From assembly GCF_000231405.2 (NCBI RefSeq), contig NZ_CP007032.1, positions 992,001 to 1,056,000 of the forward strand: a stretch of DNA of 64,000 bases, in the 5' to 3' direction. Source of the DNA: Desulfitobacterium metallireducens DSM 15288 (GTDB lineage: Bacteria > Bacillota > Desulfitobacteriia > Desulfitobacteriales > Desulfitobacteriaceae). Shown here in pieces: positions 55,303-63,688 of the stretch. How positions within the stretch are numbered: the stretch's first letter is position 1; the number at the start of each line of letters is the position of its first letter. The position numbers and the translations under genes were made by a program. Under the pieces are notes generated by a model. The model saw only the letters and a program-made list of their open reading frames with translations, made no database searches and had not been told where the DNA came from.

Positions 55303-56310
55303 GTGGGATTCACGGGAGCTCAACCGCTGCTCGATCTTACTCAATATTTGAAAGGAACTGAAAAAGAGGGATGTTTTACCCCGTTCGTGGAAGCGGATAT
55401 CACCTTGAGAACAGATCCTCAAGCAGTTTGGGCAGCATGTAAAACAGTGGTTGTTTTGGCGTATCCTTTACCCCTGACATCGAAGTCTCAACCGAACGAA
55501 GGCGTACTTGCACGTTCATCAGTAGGGGAGGATTATCACCACGTTTTACACTCAAGATTGGACAAACTCCTTCAAAAGTTAAGAGAAATAAATTGGCCTT
55601 CTGAACAGATTCAACTCCAAGTGGATACGGGTCCACTAAATGAACGCGGGTTTGCGCTTCGCTCAGGCTTAGGTTGGGCTGGGCGTAATCAGCAACTAAT
55701 CGTTCCTGGGGTGGGTTCTTTTGTTGCCCTCGCACTAGTGTTTCTGGACCAAGAGCTTCCTCCAGATGAGCCAATGGATAATCTGTGTGGAACCTGCCAA
55801 AAGTGTATCCAATCTTGTCCTGCACAAGTTTTAGGAAAAGAGCATTTTGTAGCTACTCAGTGTTTATCCTTCCTGACGCAGAGTAAAGAAAGATTATCGG
55901 ACGGGCAAGCAAAAAGTTTGGGTCAGCGTCTTTTTGGGTGTGATACGTGTCAGGAAGCTTGCCCCCATAATCAAGGTTTTTTAAGACGTGAGGAAGAGGC
56001 ACAGAACAAAGTACAAAGACAAAGCTATAATCGAACTGAAGGTGTCAGCTATAGCGATGAAGCAACGTGTCTGAGACGAGGCGCAGATCTCTATGAAGTT
56101 TTGAACTTGACAAAAGCCCAGTTTAACGAGCGGTTCCGTTGGACTGCTGCCGGGTGGCGCGGTAAGGGGATTTTGCAAAGAAATGCCTATCGGATCATGG
56201 AGAATCTTCAGGACGAAAGGCGAATTGCCTGGCTAAATGAAAACAAGGATAACCAAACTCTACCTCTCGTTCTGAGGCAGGAATTGATGGGAAAAAATAA
56301 AGATAGATAG
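55303..56310 (+). CDS. queG: epoxyqueuosine reductase (N-terminus unclear)
   Basis: 335 residues from the first standard start (GTG 55303). Cobalamin-dependent; reduces epoxyqueuosine in tRNA to queuosine. Visible: two 4Fe-4S sets, CGTCQKCIQSCP and CDTCQEACPHN, joined to an N-terminal B12-binding part (NERGFALRSGLGWAGRNQQL). The family's N-terminal helix is missing at this start but is encoded in frame upstream (ELQEQLSWKARFREVAESLG). AGAAGG at 55215-55221 is best spaced for an AUA codon at 55231; see findings. Confidence 0.9.
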   Translation: MGFTGAQPLLDLTQYLKGTEKEGCFTPFVEADITLRTDPQAVWAACKTVVVLAYPLPLTSKSQPNEGVLARSSVGEDYHHVLHSRLDKLLQKLREINWPSEQIQLQVDTGPLNERGFALRSGLGWAGRNQQLIVPGVGSFVALALVFLDQELPPDEPMDNLCGTCQKCIQSCPAQVLGKEHFVATQCLSFLTQSKERLSDGQAKSLGQRLFGCDTCQEACPHNQGFLRREEEAQNKVQRQSYNRTEGVSYSDEATCLRRGADLYEVLNLTKAQFNERFRWTAAGWRGKGILQRNAYRIMENLQDERRIAWLNENKDNQTLPLVLRQELMGKNKDR

Positions 56311-56322
56311 TGCATTTTGTGT

Positions 56323-56356
56323 TCCCTCGGGCAGCAGTTCCGAGGGGATTTTTCTG
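56323..56356 (+). terminator. intrinsic terminator after queG
   Basis: TCCCTCGGG pairs with CCGAGGGGA; T-run follows. Confidence 0.8.
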
Positions 56357-56379
56357 TAGGGGCGCCGTACATTTACGCA

Positions 56380-56409
56380 TAAAAGAGCAGGCTAATGTTT
56401 TGCCTGCTC
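56380..56409 (-). terminator. terminator of the KGTGKG repeat gene
   Basis: On the minus strand GAGCAGGC pairs with GCCTGCTC around a 9-nt loop, followed by TTTTATG. Confidence 0.72.
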
Positions 56410-56440
56410 AGAAGTGGGAAAGTTCCTCAATACCATACGA

Positions 56441-56671
56441 TTATCTTTTACCGGTACCTTTACCCTTACCAGTACCTTTACCTTTACCGGTACCTTTGCC
56501 CTTGCCGGTACCTTTACCTTTACCGGTACCTTTGCCATTGCCGGTGCCTTTACCTTTACCAGTACCTTTTCTTCTTCTAAAGCCTAGTGCTACTGGGTTT
56601 GAACTTAAAAACTCATCAAGGCCATTTCTTTTTAATTGTTCGATTAGCTCGCGTATTTGATCCTGTTGCAT
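56441..56671 (-). CDS. small protein with lysine-glycine-threonine repeat tail; possible spore-coat CotG analogue
   Basis: 76 residues from ATG 56671 (AAAGGTGG upstream). Residues 1-34 form a short helical segment (QQDQIRELIEQLKRNGLDEF) plus NPVALGFRRR. Residues 35-76 consist almost only of Lys, Gly and Thr in six to seven copies of KGTGKG. Divergent from cotH with CATAnnnTA -10 elements on both sides. In Bacillus, cotG, a Lys/Ser-repeat coat protein phosphorylated by CotH, is also divergent from cotH. Thr, not Ser, is the available acceptor here. No known family. Confidence 0.65.
   Translation of the reverse strand: MQQDQIRELIEQLKRNGLDEFLSSNPVALGFRRRKGTGKGKGTGNGKGTGKGKGTGKGKGTGKGKGTGKGKGTGKR
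56449..56570. repeat. 18-bp tandem repeat encoding KGTGKG
   Basis: Six full and one partial 18-bp units on the plus strand, consensus TACCGGTACCTTTACCYT, starting at 56449, 56467, 56485, 56503, 56521, 56539 and 56557, one mismatch or more each. In frame, so copy-number change would leave the protein readable. Confidence 0.9.
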
Positions 56672-56709
56672 TTTACAACCACCTTTATATAAATTCCTTT
56701 TAGGTGTTG

Positions 56710-56718
56710 TATTCTATG
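56710..56718 (-). promoter_or_regulatory. sporulation-type -10 element for the repeat protein gene
   Basis: Minus strand CATAGAATA fits CATAnnnTA of sigma-E/sigma-K. No clear -35 element; short consensus, so chance matches are common. Confidence 0.4.
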
Positions 56719-56777
56719 AAAATATATATTAGCTTGTTCCAGTTTCTAATGTTTTTTATCAAATGAATCTTCATTCT

Positions 56778-56786
56778 CATATAATA
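56778..56786 (+). promoter_or_regulatory. sporulation-type -10 element for cotH
   Basis: CATATAATA fits CATAnnnTA of sigma-E/sigma-K. Lies 30 bp before the cotH start. Confidence 0.4.
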
Positions 56787-56815
56787 ATTGAAAGACCAGG
56801 TGAGGGAATGATGAT

Positions 56816-57901
56816 ATGCAACATGACGGCCTTCTTACATTGAATATTTTAATTAAGCCTGCCGACCTTAAAGCATTACAACGTGACGTGTGGAACGAAG
56901 AATATTTTCCTTCCAAACTAGTAGTAGATAACATTCCTTATGAAATAGGTATCACTTATCGAGGAGATCACATACGCAGATTCCGCAAAAAATCGTACAG
57001 AATCGATTTTGGCGGATACAATAAGGACTTTCAAGGACGTGAAATTCACCTTAACGCTGAATACCGCGATCCCTCATTAATTCGAAATAAGCTATCCTTT
57101 GATTTTTTTCAATCCATTGGGAGTATTTCGCTGGAATGCAAGCATATTTTTCTAGAGCTTAATGGAAGGCCAAAAGGCGTTTATTTACAATTGGAATCGG
57201 TCGATGATTTGTTTTTACAAAAAAGAGATTTGCCCTATGGTCCTATCTTTTATGCAACGACTTATCATGCTAATTTTTCATTACTAACCCCTAGTAATAA
57301 TCCGAAACCCTCGCTCCTTTCTGGATATGAGCGAAAAGTCGGGAACGATGAGGACAATTTTGATTTAGAAGCGCTTATATATAAAGTGAATACTATTCCA
57401 CGAAGCGGTTTTAGTGAAGAAATTGCTAGGCATTTGGATATTGAAAAATATTTATTGTGGTTATGTGGTGTAGTCTGCACGCAAAACTTTGATGGTTTCA
57501 TTCATAATTATGCCCTATATCAAAATGGGGAAACGAAATTGTACCAGATGATTCCCTGGGATTACGATGCAACATGGGGCAGGGATTGGAATGGAAAAAT
57601 TATGGAGTATGATGAGGTTCCTATCAAAGGCTTTAATACACTCACTGCGCGTCTTCTTGATGTAAGGGATATCCGCAATCAATACCGGCTTCACTTGGAA
57701 GAAATTTTGGAAACCTCGTTCACAGTTGCGGCTTTAGAACCCCAGATTATAAATCTCCATAAGCAATTACGTCCCTATTTATCGTTAGATCCTTATAAAA
57801 AAAAGTCCATCAATCTGTTTGATAGCGAACCGGAATTAATCCTTCAATTTATTTCGGATCGAAATAGCTATCTACGGAATCATCTTAACGATTTAATATA
57901 A
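56816..57901 (+). CDS. cotH: CotH-type spore coat protein kinase
   Basis: 361 residues; ATG 56816 with GAGGG 9 bases before. CotH kinase fold: GITYRGDHIRRFRKKSYRIDF at the N-terminus (written here in part: RGDHIRRFRKKSY), ELNGRPKGVYLQLESVDD, the catalytic NFDGFIHNY (N224-Y232) and metal-binding WDYDATWGRD (248-257). CotH phosphorylates coat proteins CotB and CotG in Bacillus. Upstream, a Lys/Thr repeat gene is divergent; downstream, a SET-domain gene follows after 15 bp. Confidence 0.88.
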   Translation: MQHDGLLTLNILIKPADLKALQRDVWNEEYFPSKLVVDNIPYEIGITYRGDHIRRFRKKSYRIDFGGYNKDFQGREIHLNAEYRDPSLIRNKLSFDFFQSIGSISLECKHIFLELNGRPKGVYLQLESVDDLFLQKRDLPYGPIFYATTYHANFSLLTPSNNPKPSLLSGYERKVGNDEDNFDLEALIYKVNTIPRSGFSEEIARHLDIEKYLLWLCGVVCTQNFDGFIHNYALYQNGETKLYQMIPWDYDATWGRDWNGKIMEYDEVPIKGFNTLTARLLDVRDIRNQYRLHLEEILETSFTVAALEPQIINLHKQLRPYLSLDPYKKKSINLFDSEPELILQFISDRNSYLRNHLNDLI

Positions 57902-57916
57902 AAGGGGGTAAGTGCG

Positions 57917-58288
57917 TTGCAAAAGACTACTATGAAAACCACCGAGAAATATGGTCGAGGAATATTCGCAAGCCGTAATATAAAAAAGGATGAATTTATT
58001 GAGGAAGCACCTGTAATCGTTTTACCAGAAAACGAGTGGAAACTGATGAAGAAGAGCATACTCTCAAACTACGTCTTCCGTTGGGAAGAGCATAAAGGTC
58101 TCGCTCTGGGGTATGGCTCATTATACAATCACTCCTACACTCCTAACGCGAGATATTACACCAATATTGAAAACCAATCGATTGACTTCTATGCATTGGA
58201 GGATATTCAGGAGAATGAGGAAATTACCGTTAATTATAACGGGGATCCTGAGGATCAATCTTTATTATGGTTTGAAGTTATAGAATAA
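57917..58288 (+). CDS. small SET-domain protein, putative lysine methyltransferase
   Basis: 123 residues from TTG 57917, GGGGG 9 bases upstream (ATG 57932 is the alternative). SET motifs: GRGIFAS (13-19), NHSYTPNARYY (71-81), EEITVNYNG with Tyr107. This is a minimal single SET domain without pre- or post-SET, as in bacterial/viral-type SET proteins that methylate lysines using SAM. Fifteen bases after cotH, hence same transcript. Confidence 0.88.
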   Translation: MQKTTMKTTEKYGRGIFASRNIKKDEFIEEAPVIVLPENEWKLMKKSILSNYVFRWEEHKGLALGYGSLYNHSYTPNARYYTNIENQSIDFYALEDIQENEEITVNYNGDPEDQSLLWFEVIE

Positions 58289-58525
58289 AAGGGACGAACA
58301 GGATTTCAACATGATAATTAGAAGAAGATGAATATTACGGTTTTAGAGAGCCACTATTCCAGATGTCACTGAGCCATCTCTCTGGAAAAAATGATCCACT
58401 GCTCCGGACAGAGAGCCACCCGAATTTCCTTGAGTTTGTGGAGAGTGTGGGCAAGTTCTTTTGAGAAAGACCCAAAAGGGCTTGTCCTCACTCTCCACAG
58501 CTCTCTAAACTAGAGTAAGGTTTTG

Positions 58526-59269
58526 TTATTCCTGTATTCCTTTGCGTTTACGCATGGAATCTTGGCCATCGATCAAGATTGTATAGGAATCATGAACAAT
58601 TCTGTCCAAGATGGCATCAGCTAAAGTATCCTCACCAATTTTGCCATGCCATCCGGCGGGTGAAAATTGAGAACTGAAAATGGTTGATCCCTTTTTGTGT
58701 CTCGCTTCCACGATTTCTAAAAGATCACGTGCTTCACTATTACCCAGTGGAACGAGTAACCATTCATCTAGAATGAGCAGACTGACTTGCTTGTATTGCT
58801 TCATTACTTTTTTGTAGATACCTTCTCCTCGTGCTACTGCCAGTTCATTCAGTAAATCGGGAAGCCGAATATACTTCACTGTATAGAAGTTGCGGCAGGC
58901 GGCAATACCGAAGGCACAGCTGAGATAGGTTTTTCCTGCGCCGGAAGCACCAAGGATAATGATGTTGTGTTTTTCTTGGATGTAAGTACATGTTGATAAC
59001 CGAGCGATTTGTGCTTTGTCCAATTTCCTATCCGCATGATATTCAATATCCTCAATGCACGCTTGATTAAAGTAAAGATCGGCTTTGCGGATGAGGCGAG
59101 TGAGTTTATTGTTCTTACGCCTTGCCCATTCCGTGTCCACCATGAGCCCGAATCGTTCTTCAAAATTTAATGCGGTATAGGATGGATCTTGAAGTTGTTG
59201 GCGAAATGATTCTGCCATAGCAGTGAGTCGCATTTCATTAAGCTTGCCGATTGTTGTTTCGTTAACCAT
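58526..59269 (-). CDS. istB: IS21 helper ATPase
   Basis: 247 residues, DnaA/DnaC-type AAA+ ATPase. Walker A GASGAGKTYLS (107-117) and Walker B LLILDEWLL. Helper of the IstA transposase. Starts at ATG 59269, overlapping the istA stop (TAATG). Confidence 0.95.
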   Translation of the reverse strand: MVNETTIGKLNEMRLTAMAESFRQQLQDPSYTALNFEERFGLMVDTEWARRKNNKLTRLIRKADLYFNQACIEDIEYHADRKLDKAQIARLSTCTYIQEKHNIIILGASGAGKTYLSCAFGIAACRNFYTVKYIRLPDLLNELAVARGEGIYKKVMKQYKQVSLLILDEWLLVPLGNSEARDLLEIVEARHKKGSTIFSSQFSPAGWHGKIGEDTLADAILDRIVHDSYTILIDGQDSMRKRKGIQE

Positions 59270-60810
59270 TATGAATTCCTCCTGTAGTAGTCTGCGCCTC
59301 GGGTAAAACCAAAGCTGTTAGAGGATTTCTCAGGGTTAACCGGCTCTTCCTTGACGATTTTGTCTTGTCCCGTTTTGATGATGGTCTGAATGCTTTTGTA
59401 GCTGGGGTTGGGTGTGTAGGAGAGTGCTTTTTCACAGGCTGCTTCTAAGCGACTAACCGAGTATTTATTTGCTAGTTTGAGTAAACCCATACAGCTTTTG
59501 TAGCCTTGTTGTTCTATACGGTGAGAAGACAAGATTGCCTTCACTACCACGGCGGTATGTTTACCAACGTTTTCTGCCCAAAATACGAAGCGTTCGCCAT
59601 TCCATGCTGTATACTTTTGATGGTCTTCCGGCATATGTTCCGTAACTGTGCTGTATTGTCCGGGACGACCATGCAAGCGAGGATGGGAACATATCCGGTG
59701 ATTATTAAAAAACACTTCAACTACATAACGGGTGATTCGGACATCGACTTTGTGTTTGATGTATTCATAAGGGACGCTGTAATGCATTTTCTCTACAGTA
59801 ACATGATAGTTAAATTGGACGGTGGCAACCTTCCAAACTGCTAATTCATAGGGTACTGCGGGAAGAGGTAGTAACAGGGCTTTCTCTTCTTCTCGAAATA
59901 CGCTCTGACGGCTTCCCGTTTTCTTCTGAAACGGTTTACTGTTGAAGGCCTCCAGTTTCTCTCGTATCGCCAGGTTAAGTTCTGGAAGAGAAAAGAATTG
60001 TTGACGACGGAGAGCCGCAACGATCCAGGTGGAAATGGTGCCAACCGTCCCTTCAACACTGGGTTTATCCTTGGGCTTTCTTACCCGAGCAGGAATAACA
60101 GCGGTCCCATAGTGCTCGGCCATTTCGTGATAAGACTTGTTGATTATAGGCGTATACCATGAGGAGCGTTCCACACCGGTCTTCAGATTATCCGGTACAA
60201 GAATCCGTGTAACGCCTCCAAAATACTTGTAGGCATTGACATGAGCTGTAATCCAGGATTCTTGGCCTTGATTCAGAAAAGCTTCCACATAAGCATATTG
60301 ACTGTACGGTAGAACAGCTACAAATATGTAGGCAGCAATGCTCTCTCCTGTATCCGTATCCACGAGGCTTGCCGTTTGGCCTGCCCAGTCGACCTCCATT
60401 TGTTCGCCAGGCTTTCGTCCGATATGCATGGTCGCTTTGGTCTTCGCCACATACTGCTGATAATGGTAGCAAAACTGAGTATACATGAGGGGAATCTCAT
60501 TGCTGAGTCTGCAGGATTCGCAGTATTCATTCCAAAGCAGACTGAGCGTTACTCCGCTTTTCGCCATTTCTTTATGAATGTACTCATTATCCGGGCGCTT
60601 TCGGGTAGGAGGTAATGTGGATTCAGGATAGAAAAGCTTGTGCAATTCACCATTCGTCCGATCTGGGTTTAACGGCCAAGTAATATTAAGCTCGTTGGAT
60701 CGTTTCACCACCTTGGCAACAGTGTTGCGTGAGCATTCGCAGCTCACTGCGATGCTGCGTTGACTGATTCCTTGGCTAATTAGCCGAAGAATCTCTCGAT
60801 AATTGGTCAT
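59269..60810 (-). CDS. istA: IS21 transposase
   Basis: 513 residues. N-terminal helix-turn-helix (SQRSIAVSCECSRNTVAKVV), DDE core with Asp141 (MEVDWAGQ), Asp207 (LVPDNLK) and Glu253 (SVEGTVG). Complete. Confidence 0.95.
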   Translation of the reverse strand: MTNYREILRLISQGISQRSIAVSCECSRNTVAKVVKRSNELNITWPLNPDRTNGELHKLFYPESTLPPTRKRPDNEYIHKEMAKSGVTLSLLWNEYCESCRLSNEIPLMYTQFCYHYQQYVAKTKATMHIGRKPGEQMEVDWAGQTASLVDTDTGESIAAYIFVAVLPYSQYAYVEAFLNQGQESWITAHVNAYKYFGGVTRILVPDNLKTGVERSSWYTPIINKSYHEMAEHYGTAVIPARVRKPKDKPSVEGTVGTISTWIVAALRRQQFFSLPELNLAIREKLEAFNSKPFQKKTGSRQSVFREEEKALLLPLPAVPYELAVWKVATVQFNYHVTVEKMHYSVPYEYIKHKVDVRITRYVVEVFFNNHRICSHPRLHGRPGQYSTVTEHMPEDHQKYTAWNGERFVFWAENVGKHTAVVVKAILSSHRIEQQGYKSCMGLLKLANKYSVSRLEAACEKALSYTPNPSYKSIQTIIKTGQDKIVKEEPVNPEKSSNSFGFTRGADYYRRNS

Positions 60811-61009
60811 TTGATGACCTCCTATGAATGTATTTACACTCCTCTCTCGGGTGTATAACTACATTCTAATAAGAAGTTTCATCAAGTGGCTCACAATCCG
60901 GAAGGGTGGCTCTAAAAATCCGGAGCTGTGGCTCTCACAGTCCGGAAGCATGGCTCATTTTGCTCCGTAATATTCAGAAGAAAACGAAGAATCTTCCTAA
61001 AAGAGAAAA

Positions 61010-61040
61010 ACAGCCTCTTCCTATACTGGAAGGGGCTGTA
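61010..61040 (-). terminator. terminator after the aminotransferase gene
   Basis: CAGCCTCTTCC (61011-61021) pairs with GGAAGGGGCTG (61028-61038) with one mismatch; T-run on the minus strand. Confidence 0.6.
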
Positions 61041-61095
61041 TGCGTTAGTGGAAACGCTTTGCGTTGCAGGTACAATAAAGGGTCTGTAGTAAGCT

Positions 61096-62256
61096 TTACA
61101 GCCTTTTTTGAACGAATCGTTCCATGCGTTTCAACGCTTCTTGTAATTGTTCGGTTGAATAAGCGTAAGAACAGCGAATATGACCTTCACCTGAGGGGCC
61201 AAAGGCAGTCCCCGGGACAACGGCAACTTTTTCTTCTTGAAGGAGTTGCTCAGCAAAATCTTCTGAGTTTAAGCCTGTGGAAGTGATATTCGGGAAGACA
61301 TAGAAGGCGCCAAGGGGCTCAAAACATGTAAGTCCCATCTTGCGGAAACCATGCACCATTAAACGTCTCCGTCGATCATAGGTTGCCACCATTTCAGCTT
61401 TAGCGCTTCCAGCGGAACGTAAAGCTTCAAGAGCAGCAAATTGAGCAGTAATTGGCGCGCAAAGCATCGTATATTGATGAATTCGGGTCATCGCTTGAAT
61501 AAGATCAGGATGCCCTGCAGCATATCCAATTCGCCATCCTGTCATGGCATATGATTTAGAAAAGCCACTAATATGCATAGTCCTGTTTTTCATTTCAGGT
61601 AGACTGGCAAAAGCCGTGTGCGTTCCTTCATAAGTCAAATCGGAATAGATTTCATCGGATAAAACAATGAGGTCATGCTCAGTGACAAACTGCGCGATGG
61701 GTAGATAATCCTCGCGTGTCATGATGGCGCCTGTTGGATTATTGGGGAAGGAGAGAACCAATAATTTTGAATTTGGAGTATAGGCTTTCTCCAAATCTTT
61801 AACTCTTAAACGGAAGCCGTCTTCTGCGTGAGTAGGGACATAATTTATTTCAGCCCCTGCTAACGTAGCACAAGGAGCATAGGATACATAAGCAGGATCA
61901 GGAATTAAGACAGCGTCACCAGGACCGAGAAGGGCACGCATGGCAAGGTCAACGGCTTCACTGGCCCCAACGGTAATGAGAATCTCATGATTTGGATCAT
62001 ATTCGACTCCTAGATTATGAGACATAGTATAGGAGAGTTCTTCACGGAGTTCAATAAGACCGGAATTGCTCGTATACATGGTTTTTCCTTGCTCAAGCGA
62101 GAATATGCCACTTTCCCGAACCGTCCAGGGGGTTACGAAATCGGGTTCCCCAACGCCAAGAGAAATGACGTTTTTCATCGTTGAGACTAGATCAAAGAAT
62201 TTTCGAATACCCGAGGGTGGAAGATTTCTCGCGATGGGTGAAAGATATTCATTCAT
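61096..62256 (-). CDS. PLP-dependent aminotransferase, MalY/PatB or AAT type
   Basis: 386 residues. GVGEPDFVTP, SFPNNPTGAIMT, SDEIYSDLTYEG and PLP lysine in SGFSKSYAMTGWRIGY. Class I aminotransferase of the aspartate/aromatic group. Overlaps the Lrp regulator gene by 4 bp (ATGA), so co-translated; the regulator probably controls it. Substrate unknown. Confidence 0.9.
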   Translation of the reverse strand: MNEYLSPIARNLPPSGIRKFFDLVSTMKNVISLGVGEPDFVTPWTVRESGIFSLEQGKTMYTSNSGLIELREELSYTMSHNLGVEYDPNHEILITVGASEAVDLAMRALLGPGDAVLIPDPAYVSYAPCATLAGAEINYVPTHAEDGFRLRVKDLEKAYTPNSKLLVLSFPNNPTGAIMTREDYLPIAQFVTEHDLIVLSDEIYSDLTYEGTHTAFASLPEMKNRTMHISGFSKSYAMTGWRIGYAAGHPDLIQAMTRIHQYTMLCAPITAQFAALEALRSAGSAKAEMVATYDRRRRLMVHGFRKMGLTCFEPLGAFYVFPNITSTGLNSEDFAEQLLQEEKVAVVPGTAFGPSGEGHIRCSYAYSTEQLQEALKRMERFVQKRL

Positions 62257-62747
62257 GGAGAAACCACAAGCCGTGCAAGCGCTTCTTCCTCTCCCATGAG
62301 TTCAACACCGTCTTGTTTATAACGACGAAGAACAAAATGTGTGGCTGTGCTTTGAATATGCTCGAGCGGAGCAAGCTTTTCGGAAACGAAAAGCGCGACT
62401 TCCTGCATTGTTTTTCCTTCAATCATTAGAGTGAGATCAAAGCCTCCGGACATAAGGTAAACCGCTTTAATCTCTGGGTATTTTTGCAAGCGCTTGGCAA
62501 TTTTATCAAAGCCAAACCCACGTTGAGGAAGAACCTTAACCTCGATGAGGGCAGAGACATCTGGAGCTCCAGTGCGCTCCCAATTCACAAGGGGTCGGTA
62601 AACAAGGACCCGGTCGTCTACCCACTGCTGGATACGACCTTCAATATATTCTTTAGATAATCCAGTTTGGATAGCCAGTTCATCTGGAGTTAGACGACTG
62701 TTCTGAGAAATAAGCTCAAGTAAGTTACGGTCTTCGTTTGAAAACAA
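62253..62747 (-). CDS. Lrp/AsnC family transcriptional regulator
   Basis: 164 residues, TTG start with AAAAGGAGGAG. N-terminal helix-turn-helix (SRLTPDELAIQTGLSKEYI), C-terminal RAM domain (ALIEVKVLPQRGFGFDKIAK; VYLMSGGFDLTLMIEG). Feeds directly into the aminotransferase gene. Responds to an amino acid, unknown. Confidence 0.92.
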   Translation of the reverse strand: MFSNEDRNLLELISQNSRLTPDELAIQTGLSKEYIEGRIQQWVDDRVLVYRPLVNWERTGAPDVSALIEVKVLPQRGFGFDKIAKRLQKYPEIKAVYLMSGGFDLTLMIEGKTMQEVALFVSEKLAPLEHIQSTATHFVLRRYKQDGVELMGEEEALARLVVSP

Positions 62748-62842
62748 GTTCGGCTCCTCCTTTTAACAAAAACTGAATTTTTAATATATAATTTTATAAT
62801 ATCATGACGTCTGTGCTACTACAAGATAATAGAAAACAAAAC

Positions 62843-62872
62843 TTGGGCATCGAAGCTATTTTGGGGTATAAT
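62843..62872 (+). promoter_or_regulatory. sigma-A promoter before the FmdB gene
   Basis: TTGGGC (62843-62848), 18-bp spacer, TATAAT (62867-62872). Confidence 0.55.
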
Positions 62873-62920
62873 AGGTTGATGCGTGTGATGACTGCGAATT
62901 AATGGAGGTTGGGAAATGAA

Positions 62921-63139
62921 ATGCCAATCTATGAGTTTAAATGTCCAAGTTGTGGAACGAAGTTAACGCAGCTGTGCAAAATGGGTGAATTGGGACAGGA
63001 CTTAACCTGCTCTGAATGTAAACACCTTGGACTAACGCGCCAACTTTCCGGATTTTCAAGTCCGGGTATTGCTGGAGCAAGTGGTACAGGCGGTTGCTCG
63101 ACTCACTGCGGGGGTAATTGTTCAGGTTGTCACAGTTAA
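62921..63139 (+). CDS. FmdB-type zinc ribbon protein
   Basis: 72 residues from ATG 62921. FmdB motif PIYEFKCPSCGTKL plus second pair CSECK; a glycine/cysteine-rich C-terminus (GGCSTHCGGNCSGCHS) adds several cysteines. Small regulatory or metal-handling protein; function unknown. Followed by trmL. Confidence 0.88.
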   Translation: MPIYEFKCPSCGTKLTQLCKMGELGQDLTCSECKHLGLTRQLSGFSSPGIAGASGTGGCSTHCGGNCSGCHS

Positions 63140-63161
63140 AAGGAAAGGACTGTCGAAGTTA

Positions 63162-63623
63162 ATGCTAAACATCGTTATGGTCGAACCGGAGATTCCCCCG
63201 AATACAGGGAATGTAGCTCGTCTTTGTGCGGTTACCGGGGCGACACTTCATCTTGTTAAACCTCTAGGTTTTGAAATTACTGATAAATATATGAAACGAG
63301 CGGGCTTGGATTATTGGGATCAGCTTGATCTTCATATCTATGAAAACTTTGCTCAATTTGAAGAAATGAATCCTTCAGGGCCGCGCTATTTAGCAACGAC
63401 TAAGGGTTCACGTCCCCATACGGATGTTCAATTTGAACAGAATGGTTATTTCTTATTTGGTAAAGAAACAAAAGGGCTCGCCCCTGAGATTATTGCTAAG
63501 TATCCGGAAACGGCGATTCGGTTACCGATGCTTCCGAATGCACGGTGCTTGAATTTATCAAACTCAGTCGCGATCATCGCGTATGAGGCTTTACGTCAGT
63601 GGGGTTATCCGGGACTTGTCTAA
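63162..63623 (+). CDS. trmL: tRNA (cytidine(34)-2'-O)-methyltransferase
   Basis: 153 residues from ATG 63162; an upstream in-frame extension to 63069 overlaps the FmdB gene and is not family-like. SPOUT fold: PPNTGNVARLCAVTG, FGKETKGLAPEI, RCLNLSNSVAIIAYEALRQ near the C-terminus. Methylates the wobble base of tRNA-Leu. Length fits the family (about 155). Confidence 0.93.
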   Translation: MLNIVMVEPEIPPNTGNVARLCAVTGATLHLVKPLGFEITDKYMKRAGLDYWDQLDLHIYENFAQFEEMNPSGPRYLATTKGSRPHTDVQFEQNGYFLFGKETKGLAPEIIAKYPETAIRLPMLPNARCLNLSNSVAIIAYEALRQWGYPGLV

Positions 63624-63688
63624 AGCAACCGAACAATATAGTATGAAACTGGAATCATAATAATAAAACAGATTTCGGAGGATAGATC

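Larger units (their letters stand above)
58337..60968 (-). mobile_element. IS21-family insertion sequence (2632 bp)
   Basis: Bounded by a 6-bp direct repeat AATATT (58331-58336 and 60969-60974). Ends are ACGG...CCGT with repeated subterminal GAGCCA/GGCTC...TCCGG blocks (58348, 58370, 58412; 60850-60965), typical multiple terminal sites of IS21. Contains istA and istB overlapping by TAATG. A 11-bp imperfect hairpin TGTGGAGAGTG/CACTCTCCACA (58437-58499) sits at the left. Both genes look intact. TSD is partly palindromic so its length could be read as 6 only with caution. Confidence 0.88.

Noticed and set aside
56449-56570. CRISPR-like array
   Set aside because: Units are contiguous 18-bp coding repeats with no spacers and no cas genes nearby.
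56310-56660. Plus-strand open frame with a LPVPLP repeat, opposite to the repeat protein
   Set aside because: It is the complement of the KGTGKG gene; only the minus strand has a good ribosome site and a terminator. Treated as a shadow.
58289-61095. A gene interrupted by the IS21 element
   Set aside because: Joining the flanks at AATATT gives only a short frame (MIIRRR then stop); no interrupted gene was found.
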